Origin: Candidatus Izimoplasma sp. HR2
GTDB lineage: Bacteria; Bacillota_I; Bacilli_A; Izemoplasmatales; Izemoplasmataceae
Length of the DNA stretch: 64,000 nucleotides
Assembly: GCA_000753575.1 (NCBI GenBank)
Contig: JRFF01000007.1
Span: 17,574 to 81,573, forward strand
Reading direction: 5' to 3'
Shown piece by piece: positions 8,242 through 16,993 of the stretch. Position 1 is the first letter of the stretch; every line of letters starts with the position of its first letter. The translations under genes were made by a program, and so were the position numbers. The notes below the pieces were generated by a model. That model saw only the letters and a program-made list of their open reading frames with translations, did no database searches and had not been told where the DNA came from.

Positions 8242-9090
8242 TTACTCAGCAAACCAACTTGTACCATATCCTTTTTTTCCAACATGGATAGAAAATACTG
8301 GTCCTAGGTAATTAGTGAAGACTATTTCCATATCTGGAAACTTATCAGTAATTACTTGTTTAAGTTGTTCAGCACTTTCTTGTGAATTATGTGATGTAAT
8401 TCTAAAAGTAATTTTCTTTAATCCCTCTGAATCTTTTAATATATTTTCAACCATATAATTGTGAACTTTTTTATATGTTCTTTCCTTATGTACAACTTCT
8501 AGCTTACCATTTATTATCTTAATGATTGGTTTAATTCTCAATACTGTACCAATAGCAGCTGAAGCACCAGATATTCTTCCACCTTTAACAAGTGAGAATA
8601 AATTTTCAACTGTAAACATTTGTCCAGAAGTTTTAATAATATTATCTATTCTAGTAATGATTTCTTCTGAAGTATTTCCGTCATTAACCATTTTAATTAC
8701 TTGTTCAGCTATCATTTCAGTTCCGAATGCTGCAAGCATAGTATCAAAGATATATACTTTATCAGAATCATCTAACATACTCTTAGCTAAATTCGCTGAT
8801 TGGTATGTTCCACTAATATTTTTTGATAAACAAACAACAAATATTTTTTCATAACCTTTACTAATTAATTCTTCGTAGTTCTCTAAGAATTCTCCTGGAG
8901 AAGGTTGGCTTGTTGTAAAACTAGCTCCTTGAGCTTGTCTATTAAAGATATAATCATTATCAACATCAACTTCTCTTTTTGATACATCTCCTTCAACAAC
9001 ATTTAAAGATACAACCGTTAATTCATTGTCCTTAATTTGTTTCTCTGTTAAATAAACTGTACTATCAATTACAATTGCATGTTTTTTCAT
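8242..9090 (-). CDS. DegV/FakB-family fatty-acid-binding protein
   Basis: A 282-aa DegV-family protein. It shows the N-terminal IDSTVYLT motif, the TTSQPSPGEFLENYEEL lid segment, CLSKNISGTYQSANLA and the C-terminal GPVFSIHVGKKGYG. Members bind a single fatty acid and hand it to the kinase FakA for acyl phosphate formation, so this is likely a carrier for lipid synthesis. It lies 14 bp from a close paralogue of identical length. Shine-Dalgarno AAAAAGGAG. Confidence 0.9.
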   Translation of the reverse strand: MKKHAIVIDSTVYLTEKQIKDNELTVVSLNVVEGDVSKREVDVDNDYIFNRQAQGASFTTSQPSPGEFLENYEELISKGYEKIFVVCLSKNISGTYQSANLAKSMLDDSDKVYIFDTMLAAFGTEMIAEQVIKMVNDGNTSEEIITRIDNIIKTSGQMFTVENLFSLVKGGRISGASAAIGTVLRIKPIIKIINGKLEVVHKERTYKKVHNYMVENILKDSEGLKKITFRITSHNSQESAEQLKQVITDKFPDMEIVFTNYLGPVFSIHVGKKGYGTSWFAE

Positions 9091-9104
9091 AATTATTCTC
9101 CTTT

Positions 9105-9953
9105 TTATTCAGCGCACCAAGATACGCCGTATCCTCTTTTTCCTAAGTGAAGACTAAATACAGGTCCTAAATATTCATTAAACGATACTTTTACATTATT
9201 AAATTTTTCTTTTATTGCTTGTTCTAAAACCTTTGCTTGTTCTATTGAATTGTGACTTAATATTCTTACATGTATTGTTTTAAATCCTTCAGTTGTTTTA
9301 TCCATTCTTGAAAGAATTGCTTCTACTACACCTTTATGTGTTCTTGGTGATTTAAGTAAATCAAGTTTACCTTCTATCATTTGAATTAAAGGTTTAAGTC
9401 TTAATACAGAACCAACAGCTGCTTTAGCTTTTGAAATTCTTCCTGAACGATATAAGCTAATCATGTTTTCAATTGTAAATATAAGATTAGTTGATTCAAG
9501 TAATTTATTAATTCTAGTTATAATCTCTTCTTCAGTTTTATCTTCTTCAATCATTTTATGGACTTCTAAAGCTAACATTTCATTTCCAAAAGCAGCCATA
9601 TTAGATTTAAAGATATAAACGCTATCTGGATTATCTAACATGTTTTTTGCTAAGTTTGCTGATTGGTATGTTCCACTTAGTGGTTCACTCAAACAAACAA
9701 CAAATACTTTTTCAAATCCTTTTTTAAATTGCTTCTCATAAGCATCTAAAAATTCTCCTGGAGAAGGTTGGCTTGTTGTAAGCCTATGTCCGCTATCAAG
9801 TTTATCGTAAACAAAATTAACATCAACATCTAATTCTTTATAAGTTTCATCTTTATCAATTATATTAAGACTAACTTGAATAATATCAAAATCCTTTATT
9901 TCCTTTTTAGATAAATAAACTGTACTATCAATAACCATTCCATAATTTCTCAT
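9105..9953 (-). CDS. DegV/FakB-family fatty-acid-binding protein, paralogue
   Basis: 282 aa, about as long as its downstream neighbour and clearly a tandem paralogue: IDSTVYLS, TTSQPSPGEFLDAYEKQF, CLSEPLSGTYQSANLA and GPVFSLHLGKRGYG recur. FakB paralogues usually differ in preference for saturated or unsaturated chains; the same division is plausible here but cannot be read from sequence. It lies 14 bp after the hemolysin-III-like gene, in one operon. Confidence 0.9.
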   Translation of the reverse strand: MRNYGMVIDSTVYLSKKEIKDFDIIQVSLNIIDKDETYKELDVDVNFVYDKLDSGHRLTTSQPSPGEFLDAYEKQFKKGFEKVFVVCLSEPLSGTYQSANLAKNMLDNPDSVYIFKSNMAAFGNEMLALEVHKMIEEDKTEEEIITRINKLLESTNLIFTIENMISLYRSGRISKAKAAVGSVLRLKPLIQMIEGKLDLLKSPRTHKGVVEAILSRMDKTTEGFKTIHVRILSHNSIEQAKVLEQAIKEKFNNVKVSFNEYLGPVFSLHLGKRGYGVSWCAE

Positions 9954-9966
9954 TTTTTATTCTCCT

Positions 9967-10587
9967 TTATAATAGATATCCATACACAGCTATAAAGTGA
10001 AATATAGTTCCACCTAAAACGAATAAATGCCATACAAAATGATTATACTTAAATTTTGCGACATAAAACCCGACTCCAACTGTATAACTAATCCCTCCAA
10101 GAAGCACAAATAGAAATACATCTCCAATTCCATAATACACTTCATTGATAATAAATAAAATACTCCATCCCATAAATAAGTATATTGCTAAATGAATAAA
10201 CTTAAATTTATGAATCCAAATCGATTTCATCACTATACCAAATATTGTAACTGTCCAAAGGATAATTAACAATATATAAGCTTCTTTTGTTCCTACTAAT
10301 AAAACCAAGAAAGGTGTATAAGTTCCTGATATCAATAAAAATATACTCGAGTGATCAAGTCGCTGAAATACTGAAGAAACTCTTTCCATCTTTTCTGGGA
10401 AAGAATGAAACAATGTACTTGAAAAATATAAAATTACCATAGCTACTCCAAATGCAACACTTGATAATGTCTCACTTGTTGTATCAGATTTTACTAATAA
10501 TAACACCAATGCAACAATTGCAAAAGATGCTCCAACTCCATGTGAAATTGCATTCGCAATCAATTCTCCGAGTGAAGTTTTTCTCAT
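9967..10587 (-). CDS. Hemolysin III (PAQR/TrhA) family membrane protein
   Basis: A 206-aa seven-helix membrane protein of the PAQR superfamily. The conserved metal-site residues appear in ISHGVGAS near the start, STLFHSFPEK, RLDHSSIFLLISGTYTPF, and the C-terminal FVWHLFVLGGTIFHFIAVY (His ligands). TrhA proteins affect membrane lipid homeostasis, which fits its place before two fatty-acid-binding proteins. I took the ATG at 10587 with AAGGA 10 bp upstream; a GTG nine bases earlier is too close to the Shine-Dalgarno site. Confidence 0.9.
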   Translation of the reverse strand: MRKTSLGELIANAISHGVGASFAIVALVLLLVKSDTTSETLSSVAFGVAMVILYFSSTLFHSFPEKMERVSSVFQRLDHSSIFLLISGTYTPFLVLLVGTKEAYILLIILWTVTIFGIVMKSIWIHKFKFIHLAIYLFMGWSILFIINEVYYGIGDVFLFVLLGGISYTVGVGFYVAKFKYNHFVWHLFVLGGTIFHFIAVYGYLL

Positions 10588-10625
10588 ATTATGCACGTCC
10601 TTCCGATTACTCTATCACACATAAT

Positions 10626-10654
10626 AATTTACCAAATATTACTCTATCTGTCAA
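10626..10654 (-). promoter_or_regulatory. Promoter of the hemolysin III-degV-degV operon
   Basis: Minus-strand TTGACA (10649-10654) and TAAATT (10626-10631), spacer 17 bp. Confidence 0.75.
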
Positions 10655-10673
10655 GGTAATTTATAAAGAAAAA

Positions 10674-10697
10674 GAAAAAGTCCCGACAGGGACTCTA
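10674..10697 (-). terminator. Terminator after the GT8-like gene
   Basis: Minus-strand AGTCCC-TGTC-GGGACT followed by T-rich sequence, overlapping the end of the GT8-like gene. Confidence 0.8.
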
Positions 10698-11711
10698 TTT
10701 AAAAAAGTGATTTAAATGATCAATATTAAATTTATTAAATTTATATTTTTCTAGTTCTAAAAGATCTTTTGTAAACACATATAATTTCTTTAGTTTATTA
10801 TTTTCTAATAAACGAGAATTACTTTCACACATTTTTAAATATGTGTAATACCATAATTTATAGTCATCAAATCTTCCAAATGATTTTAATGATTTATTCT
10901 TAATATTCCACGGTTTAAGACCTGCGAAATGAATTCCATTTAAATATTTAATATCTGGGTATCCATTAAATGATGAGAATTTTAGATCTATATTTGTCCA
11001 CTTTCCACTTAACTTTAAAGTTATATACTGCATCTCAGGCCAATTATATAAACTAATTTCCTTTTGTATATCCTTATTATCAAGATCATCCATTATTGAA
11101 TTATATAGCTTCATTGTAGGATTAAACAACATTAAACTAGCATTTACACCCATATTAGTTTTATCGTTTATTATTCTATCTGTGATTTCTTTGGGAATTG
11201 ATGTTCCATGTGGAACATCATTGTAGATGTTATGCCAATTCCAAGTTCCTTTTTCATTTAGTGAATCTGGAATTGTATATCTTCCTTCATCATTATATTC
11301 CATGCAATACTCTTTCTTCTCATTAATAATTCCCGCAGGAGCTTTTAAATTAAATAAATCATCATAGTTATGAAGAGGTAAAATATCGCAGTCTGCGATA
11401 ATGATTTTTTCATACTTTTTATTAAGGTCCCCATCAGTTCCTAATCTAAATGCATTAAACCTAGAAAATAGAAATGGTCTATCTTGCCTCTCGTGTCTTC
11501 TCTCATGAGGAACGTACACTTCATTCATCACAATAACATCATCATATACTTCTTTTAAACTAGAAATTGCCTTTAAACTAATATTGTCAGACACAATACA
11601 AATCAAATCTGAACTAGTTTTTTGAAGTCTTAAAGCATACCCAAAAACTAAAGCTCCAGGTAGGTAAGAATCATTTCTTATAATGAATGTTACATAAGCA
11701 AATTTATTCAT
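10695..11711 (-). CDS. Glycogenin-like GT8 glycosyltransferase
   Basis: A 338-aa cytosolic nucleotide-sugar transferase of the GT8/glycogenin type. Near the N-terminus are YVTFIIRNDSYLPGALVFGYALR and the metal-binding DxD in KIIIADCDILPLHNYDDLF. GVNASLMLFNPTM and the C-terminal LNGIHFAGLKPWNIK match the acceptor and second metal site (HFxGxxKPW) of the family. Acceptor and sugar are unknown. It is monocistronic with its own terminator and a good Shine-Dalgarno AAGGAATGATATT. Confidence 0.82.
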   Translation of the reverse strand: MNKFAYVTFIIRNDSYLPGALVFGYALRLQKTSSDLICIVSDNISLKAISSLKEVYDDVIVMNEVYVPHERRHERQDRPFLFSRFNAFRLGTDGDLNKKYEKIIIADCDILPLHNYDDLFNLKAPAGIINEKKEYCMEYNDEGRYTIPDSLNEKGTWNWHNIYNDVPHGTSIPKEITDRIINDKTNMGVNASLMLFNPTMKLYNSIMDDLDNKDIQKEISLYNWPEMQYITLKLSGKWTNIDLKFSSFNGYPDIKYLNGIHFAGLKPWNIKNKSLKSFGRFDDYKLWYYTYLKMCESNSRLLENNKLKKLYVFTKDLLELEKYKFNKFNIDHLNHFFK

Positions 11712-11799
11712 AATATCATTCCTTAAAAATAGTTTGTCGAAATCATTTATTTAATCATATATATATTATACAATAATTAATATAGAATAGGTGATGAAT

Positions 11800-12021
11800 A
11801 TGAACAAAAGAGATGCATACATTGAAATAAAACAAGAACAAGCCATTAAAGATGGTGTTTTATGTGTATGTAAACAAGTAACTGAAAGAAAAATAAGGAA
11901 AGTAGTAAGAGAAGGTCGTAAAAGATTTATAAGTGTTAAACAAGCGACAGAAGCTGGTAGTGGTTGTGGTCTTTGCCAACCTATCATGCAAGATATTATA
12001 GATGATGAATTAAAAAAGTAA
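11800..12021 (+). CDS. BFD-like [2Fe-2S]-binding small protein
   Basis: A 73-aa protein with the BFD-type cluster motif: CVCKQVTERKI (C-x-C) and GSGCGLCQP (C-x2-C), matching the [2Fe-2S] domain of bacterioferritin-associated ferredoxin and of the NAD(P)H-nitrite reductase family. Likely an electron carrier or a cluster sensor. The start at 11800 has AGG 8 bp upstream; frames starting at 11791 or 11794 overlap the Shine-Dalgarno site. It stands alone with a terminator. Confidence 0.85.
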   Translation: MNKRDAYIEIKQEQAIKDGVLCVCKQVTERKIRKVVREGRKRFISVKQATEAGSGCGLCQPIMQDIIDDELKK

Positions 12022-12046
12022 GTTCAAATGAACTTACTTTTATTTT
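12016..12046 (+). terminator. Terminator after the [2Fe-2S] gene
   Basis: AAAGTAAGTTC-AAAT-GAACTTACTTT with a following T-rich run. It can also act for the convergent hut operon. Confidence 0.85.
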
Positions 12047-12089
12047 ATCTTTTTATATAAAAATTTAACTGTGTATGCTTTCATTATCT

Positions 12090-12728
12090 TTATAATTTGT
12101 TTTTAACTTTCTTTACTACACTGTTTTTTAATAATATCGCTTCTTCTAATATTCTGGCAGAATTAGTATTATAAAAATTGATCATTTCTTCATCTACTAG
12201 ACCAGGTAAATTAATTTCAACATTTAACAGAGAACCTTCAACACCACTACATAACATTAATGCCCCAACTCCAACATCTGATGCTGCATTAACATTGCCA
12301 TATTCTAAAATAAAATCAATGTCTTTTAAAGCTACTAAAGAAATCTCTGCGATTCTATAAGGAACCTTTATAGCTTCAATAGTTCCATCAAGTATTGCTT
12401 GTTTTCTAACTGCTTTATCATCACTAGTTTCTTTAGGTAATCTAAAAGCTGACATAATTAAATTAAAAGCATCTGTATCTTTATCCACTAATTCAATTAA
12501 TTCCTCTTTTACACTAAGCAAACTATTAACTACATTATTATACTTATCTTGAATACCTTGATCTAAAGCTCTAAACTTCTTTTTATTAACTGTTACATGT
12601 CCTACCATTCTAACAAGCGCAACACCTATACTTGAAGCAAGTGCACTAACGCTACCTCCACCTGGAGTTACTGCTTTAGAATCTACTGCATTAATAAATT
12701 CTGTTACTTTTAAATCTACAAGTTTCAT
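12090..12728 (-). CDS. fchA: Formimidoyltetrahydrofolate cyclodeaminase
   Basis: A 212-aa FchA/FTCD_C protein that converts 5-formimino-THF to 5,10-methenyl-THF and ammonia. Diagnostic are AVDSKAVTPGGGSVSALASSIGVALVRMV near the N-terminus and GNVNAASDVGVGALMLCSGVEGSLLNV. It is the last gene of the histidine-degradation operon, 9 bp after hutI, and completes transfer of the formimino carbon to folate. In animals this domain is fused to the transferase; here it is separate, as in Clostridia. Confidence 0.94.
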   Translation of the reverse strand: MKLVDLKVTEFINAVDSKAVTPGGGSVSALASSIGVALVRMVGHVTVNKKKFRALDQGIQDKYNNVVNSLLSVKEELIELVDKDTDAFNLIMSAFRLPKETSDDKAVRKQAILDGTIEAIKVPYRIAEISLVALKDIDFILEYGNVNAASDVGVGALMLCSGVEGSLLNVEINLPGLVDEEMINFYNTNSARILEEAILLKNSVVKKVKNKL

Positions 12729-12737
12729 AATTACCTC

Positions 12738-13991
12738 CTATATAAACTGTTTGTTATGAACAACTAACTGTCCATTTTTAAATACATCTTTAACATGATT
12801 AATTCCATAATGATACATAATATATTCTAAATTAAAACTATCCATAATTACTAAGTCTGCTTTCTTACCAATTTCAATAGAACCAACTTCCTTATCAATT
12901 CTTAAATGATAAGCAGCGTTTATTGTAACTGCGTTTAAGATTTCACTAGGACTCATTTTTAATTTATTAGCCCCTAACTGCATTGAAAACTGTAAGTTTT
13001 CACTAGGACTACTTCCAGGATTATAATCACTTGATATAGCAAGTGCACAACCTTCTTTAATCATAAGTCTTGCATTAGCATAATCTTTATTTAAGTAAAA
13101 TGAAGTACTAGGTAATAGATTAGCAACTACATTAGAACCAGCTATTTTTTTAATGTCTTCAACGCTTACTGCCATTAAATGATCAGCACTACTAGCATCT
13201 AACTCTACAGCTAACCCTCCGCCACCAAGAGATACTATCTCATCAGCATGTATCTTAACTTCAAATCCTAATTTTTTAGCTTCACTTAATATTCTTCTAC
13301 TATCTTCTAAATTAAAGACACTATCTTCACAAAAGATATCAACAAATTTAGCTAAACCTTTTTCTTTAATTACTTCAAGGTCTTTAATAACACTTTCAAT
13401 GTATTCATCTTTTCTACCTTTATATTCAAGCGGTGTAGCATGTGCTCCTAAATAAGTAGAAATAATATCAATATTTTGATATGTATCTAGTTCTTTCGCC
13501 ACTTCTAATTGTTTTACTTCTGTTTCTAAATTAAGACCATATCCACTTTTAGCTTCAATAGTAGTAACACCTAACTTTAACATCTCATTCAAAGAATAAT
13601 AGGCCTTATTGCAAAGGTCTTTTTTCGAGCTCTCTCTTGTACTTTTTACAGTACTAAGAATACCTCCACCATTTGCTAAAATCTCTAAATAAGGAACACC
13701 AGCCATCTTTAAAGCAAATTCATGTTCACGACTTCCTGCGTGAATTAAATGAGTATGAGAATCAATTAATCCGGGTAAGACTAATTTACCATCCGCATCA
13801 TGAATTATAGTTTTTTTATTAATATATTTACTATATTCTCCCTCACCAAAATCAAGGATTAATCCATCCTTAATAGCGATAAATGCATTTGATAAACTTT
13901 TAACTTTATTCATATCTTCCCCTTTGACAGGTGGAACGATATATGGAGTAACTAAACTTCCGATATTCAATATGACTAAATCGGCGCTCAT
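12738..13991 (-). CDS. hutI: Imidazolonepropionase
   Basis: A 417-aa amidohydrolase that opens 4-imidazolone-5-propionate to N-formimino-glutamate. The metal site is visible in LPGLIDSHTHLIHAGSREHE, in KIHADEI and in SSADHLMAV, and the catalytic Asp region in ALAISSDYNPGSSPSENL. Length is normal for HutI. It is the fourth gene of the hut operon, 11 bp after ftcD, with AGGAGG at a good distance. Confidence 0.95.
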   Translation of the reverse strand: MSADLVILNIGSLVTPYIVPPVKGEDMNKVKSLSNAFIAIKDGLILDFGEGEYSKYINKKTIIHDADGKLVLPGLIDSHTHLIHAGSREHEFALKMAGVPYLEILANGGGILSTVKSTRESSKKDLCNKAYYSLNEMLKLGVTTIEAKSGYGLNLETEVKQLEVAKELDTYQNIDIISTYLGAHATPLEYKGRKDEYIESVIKDLEVIKEKGLAKFVDIFCEDSVFNLEDSRRILSEAKKLGFEVKIHADEIVSLGGGGLAVELDASSADHLMAVSVEDIKKIAGSNVVANLLPSTSFYLNKDYANARLMIKEGCALAISSDYNPGSSPSENLQFSMQLGANKLKMSPSEILNAVTINAAYHLRIDKEVGSIEIGKKADLVIMDSFNLEYIMYHYGINHVKDVFKNGQLVVHNKQFI

Positions 13992-14002
13992 ATAAAAACC
14001 TC

Positions 14003-14965
14003 CTAGATATTTGCTTCTATAATTTTTAAATTATCAAAATCTCTAAATACTAAATACTTAATTGCGTATTTAGTAATCTCATCAAAACTCATTTCTTTAT
14101 TAAACTCAATTCCTTCAGATTTAAAATAATATCTCAAAGATCTAATTAAAGTATCTCTAGGTATTAATCCAACTAACTCTGAATTAGTAACTTCTACTTG
14201 ATATCTTTTTGCTTCCATTTTAACAGTTTCAAAGATTCTATAAATTGGATTCTTTTTATAATTCAAGATATTCATCGTAACTTGACAATGTCCTCTTGAA
14301 TCTAAATAGACAGGTCCAGCTTGAACAAATCTAAATCCACCACTAGAAAATCTAATAGCTTTTGCAATGTTCCCTGCAATCTTTGTATCAGTTGTATCTA
14401 AATCAATATTATAAGCAATAAGCGGAATTCTAGCACCAACACCAATAACTCCAAAAGTAGGATGTATTTCTGCTTTCCCATAATCAGGTGCCCAGTTTTC
14501 TAACTTAATCTTATCTTTCATTCCTTCAAATTCACCTTTACGAATATTAGGTAATTTAACTCTATCTTTCTTATTAGCAGCTTCTGCGTACATGAATATA
14601 GGTATATCATATTTAAGATTTATCTTCTTAGCAACAACATTCGCATATTCAATACATTCATCCATAGTTACTTCTTCAATAGGGATAAACGGAATAACAT
14701 CAACAGCTCCCATTCTAGCATGTTCACCACTTTGGAAGTTCATATCAATATTAGATAATACTTTCCCAGTAAATTCAACTAATGCATCAATTATATATTC
14801 AGGATCTCCAAGTAAAGTTACAACAGTTCTATTATAATCCCCATCAGGTTCATAACTAACCATTTTAAATCCTTCTTTATTTTTTAATACACTAACAATA
14901 TCTTCAATCTTACTATTATCTCTACCTTCACTAAAATTAGGTACACACTGAACTATTCTCGCCAT
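14003..14965 (-). CDS. ftcD: Glutamate formimidoyltransferase
   Basis: A 320-aa transferase moving the formimino group from N-formimino-glutamate to THF. Typical are MARIVQCVPNFSEGRD at the N-terminus, GEHARMGAVDVIPFIP with the active-site His, and KAEIHPTFGVIGVGAR. The presence of this gene with fchA, and no hutG in the window, means the folate-dependent branch of histidine breakdown. It starts 2 bp after hutU. Confidence 0.95.
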   Translation of the reverse strand: MARIVQCVPNFSEGRDNSKIEDIVSVLKNKEGFKMVSYEPDGDYNRTVVTLLGDPEYIIDALVEFTGKVLSNIDMNFQSGEHARMGAVDVIPFIPIEEVTMDECIEYANVVAKKINLKYDIPIFMYAEAANKKDRVKLPNIRKGEFEGMKDKIKLENWAPDYGKAEIHPTFGVIGVGARIPLIAYNIDLDTTDTKIAGNIAKAIRFSSGGFRFVQAGPVYLDSRGHCQVTMNILNYKKNPIYRIFETVKMEAKRYQVEVTNSELVGLIPRDTLIRSLRYYFKSEGIEFNKEMSFDEITKYAIKYLVFRDFDNLKIIEANI

Positions 14966-14967
14966 CT

Positions 14968-16992
14968 TTAATATCCGCCTTTTATATATTTATCATTAAC
15001 TAATTTAGTTAACATTGTTTCATCACTTAAATAAGGAATTGTAATATAACTATTATTATCTTCTTTATTATACTCTTTACTAGTACTAAGTGCATTTTCA
15101 TTACGTGCCCAAGCACGTCTTGAAACTCCACCCATAACATCAAACAACATCGCAGTTTTTAATATCTCATCTTTTTCATAACTACCGTCAAGTACTAATC
15201 CATACCCACCATTTAATGCTTTTGATATACCTACTCCACCACCGTTATGTAAAGCAACAAGGCTCATTCCGCGACTAGCGTTACCTAGTGCTACATGAGT
15301 AGCCATCTCAGCCATAACATTTGATCCATCTTTAATATTAGATGTTTCTCTAAATGGAGAATCAGTACCTCCAGTATCATGATGGTCTCTTCCTAACATG
15401 ATAGGACCAACCTTACCATCTCTTACCATCTCATTAAATTTAAGTGCAATCTTTAATCTTCCATAAGCATCTTGATATAAGATACGAGCTCTAGTTCCTA
15501 CAACTAACTTATTTTTCTTAGCATCTTTTATCCAGTTGTAGTTATCTAAATCTTGGAATCTTCTATCTTTATCAATTGCTTCCATTGCAGCATTATCAGT
15601 CATATCTAAATCACTATCTTTACCACTTAGACATACCCATCTAAAAGGACCATATCCATAATCAAATAATATAGGACCCATAATATCTTCAACATAACTT
15701 GGCCAAATAAATCCATCCAAATCATTTTTCTTATTCTTACATATCTCAATAACACCAGCATCATAAATTGCTTTCATAAAACTATTACCATAATCAAAGA
15801 AATAAGTTCCTTTACTTGATATTGCTTTAATAGCTTTATAATGTCTTATTAAACCTTCATCAACTAATTTAATAAATTTCTCTTTATCAGATTTTAATAA
15901 CTCAGTTCTTTCTTCAAAACTAATAGAAGCAGGACAATATCCTCCTGAGTAAACTGCATGACAACTTGTTTGATCACTTAATAAATCAATATGCTTATTT
16001 TCTTTAACTGCGTACTCAAGTAAATCAACTATATTACCACTATAAGCGATAGCTAGTGGTAATAATTTATTCATATACTCTTCTGCCTTATCAAATGCTT
16101 CTTTAGGAGTATTTGCGACATAACTTACCCATCCTTGACTAAATCTTGTTTCAATTCTTGATTTGTCAACCTCAGCAATTATTCCAACTCCACCTGATAT
16201 TTCGACAGCTTTACCTTGAGCCCCACTCATACCACCAAGTCCTGAAGTAACAAATAGTTTTCCCTTTAAATCTTCTTTTTCAGGAATTCCTAACTTACTT
16301 CTACCTGCGTTTAATAATGTACTATAAGTACCATGAACAATACCTTGAGGACCAATATACATCCAACCTCCAGCAGTCATTTGTCCATAACTAGCTACAC
16401 CAAGCTCTGCTGCTCTATTCCAGTTATCAATATCATTAAATGCTCCAATCATTAATCCGTTAGTAATCATTACTCTAGGTGCATTCTTAGGCGCACTAAA
16501 TAATCCTAAAGGATGTCCTGACATTAACACTAATGTTTGGTTATCATTTAAATTTTCTAAATATTTCTTAACTAAGTGATACTGCATCCAGTTTTGCATA
16601 ACTCTACCAGTTTCACCATAAGTAACAAGTTCGTAAGGATATAAAGATATTTCAAAATCAAGATTATTATCAATCATTACTTGAAATGCTTTTCCTTCAA
16701 CTATATTACCTTTATACTCATCAATTCCTTTAGCATAAATTCTACCTACAGGTCTAAATCTAAATCCATAAATTCTACCTAAAGTCTGAAGTTCTTCTAA
16801 AAATTCAGGAGCAAGTACATCATGCCACTCTTTAGGAATATATCTTAAAGCATTCTTAAGAGCAAGAACTGTTTCATCCTTACTTAAATTAAATTCCCTT
16901 TTAGGTGCTCTCCTGAAACCTGTATCAAAAGTAGGATATTCAGGTAATTCTTTAAAGATATCACCTATATTAAAAGTTAACTCTAAATTCAT
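14968..16992 (-). CDS. hutU: Urocanate hydratase
   Basis: A 674-aa urocanase, which converts urocanate to imidazolonepropionate using tightly bound NAD. It belongs to the long form found in Clostridia and Fusobacteria rather than the 550-aa Bacillus form. Visible signatures include YGQMTAGGWMYIGPQGIVHG, SGLGGMSGAQGKA for the dinucleotide and DQTSCHAVYSGGYCP with the active-site Cys. The start is the ATG at 16992: GAGGAGG lies in the last codons of hutH and the genes are 1 bp apart. A longer frame to 17031 would overlap hutH without a ribosome site. Confidence 0.95.
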   Translation of the reverse strand: MNLELTFNIGDIFKELPEYPTFDTGFRRAPKREFNLSKDETVLALKNALRYIPKEWHDVLAPEFLEELQTLGRIYGFRFRPVGRIYAKGIDEYKGNIVEGKAFQVMIDNNLDFEISLYPYELVTYGETGRVMQNWMQYHLVKKYLENLNDNQTLVLMSGHPLGLFSAPKNAPRVMITNGLMIGAFNDIDNWNRAAELGVASYGQMTAGGWMYIGPQGIVHGTYSTLLNAGRSKLGIPEKEDLKGKLFVTSGLGGMSGAQGKAVEISGGVGIIAEVDKSRIETRFSQGWVSYVANTPKEAFDKAEEYMNKLLPLAIAYSGNIVDLLEYAVKENKHIDLLSDQTSCHAVYSGGYCPASISFEERTELLKSDKEKFIKLVDEGLIRHYKAIKAISSKGTYFFDYGNSFMKAIYDAGVIEICKNKKNDLDGFIWPSYVEDIMGPILFDYGYGPFRWVCLSGKDSDLDMTDNAAMEAIDKDRRFQDLDNYNWIKDAKKNKLVVGTRARILYQDAYGRLKIALKFNEMVRDGKVGPIMLGRDHHDTGGTDSPFRETSNIKDGSNVMAEMATHVALGNASRGMSLVALHNGGGVGISKALNGGYGLVLDGSYEKDEILKTAMLFDVMGGVSRRAWARNENALSTSKEYNKEDNNSYITIPYLSDETMLTKLVNDKYIKGGY

Positions 16993-16993
16993 G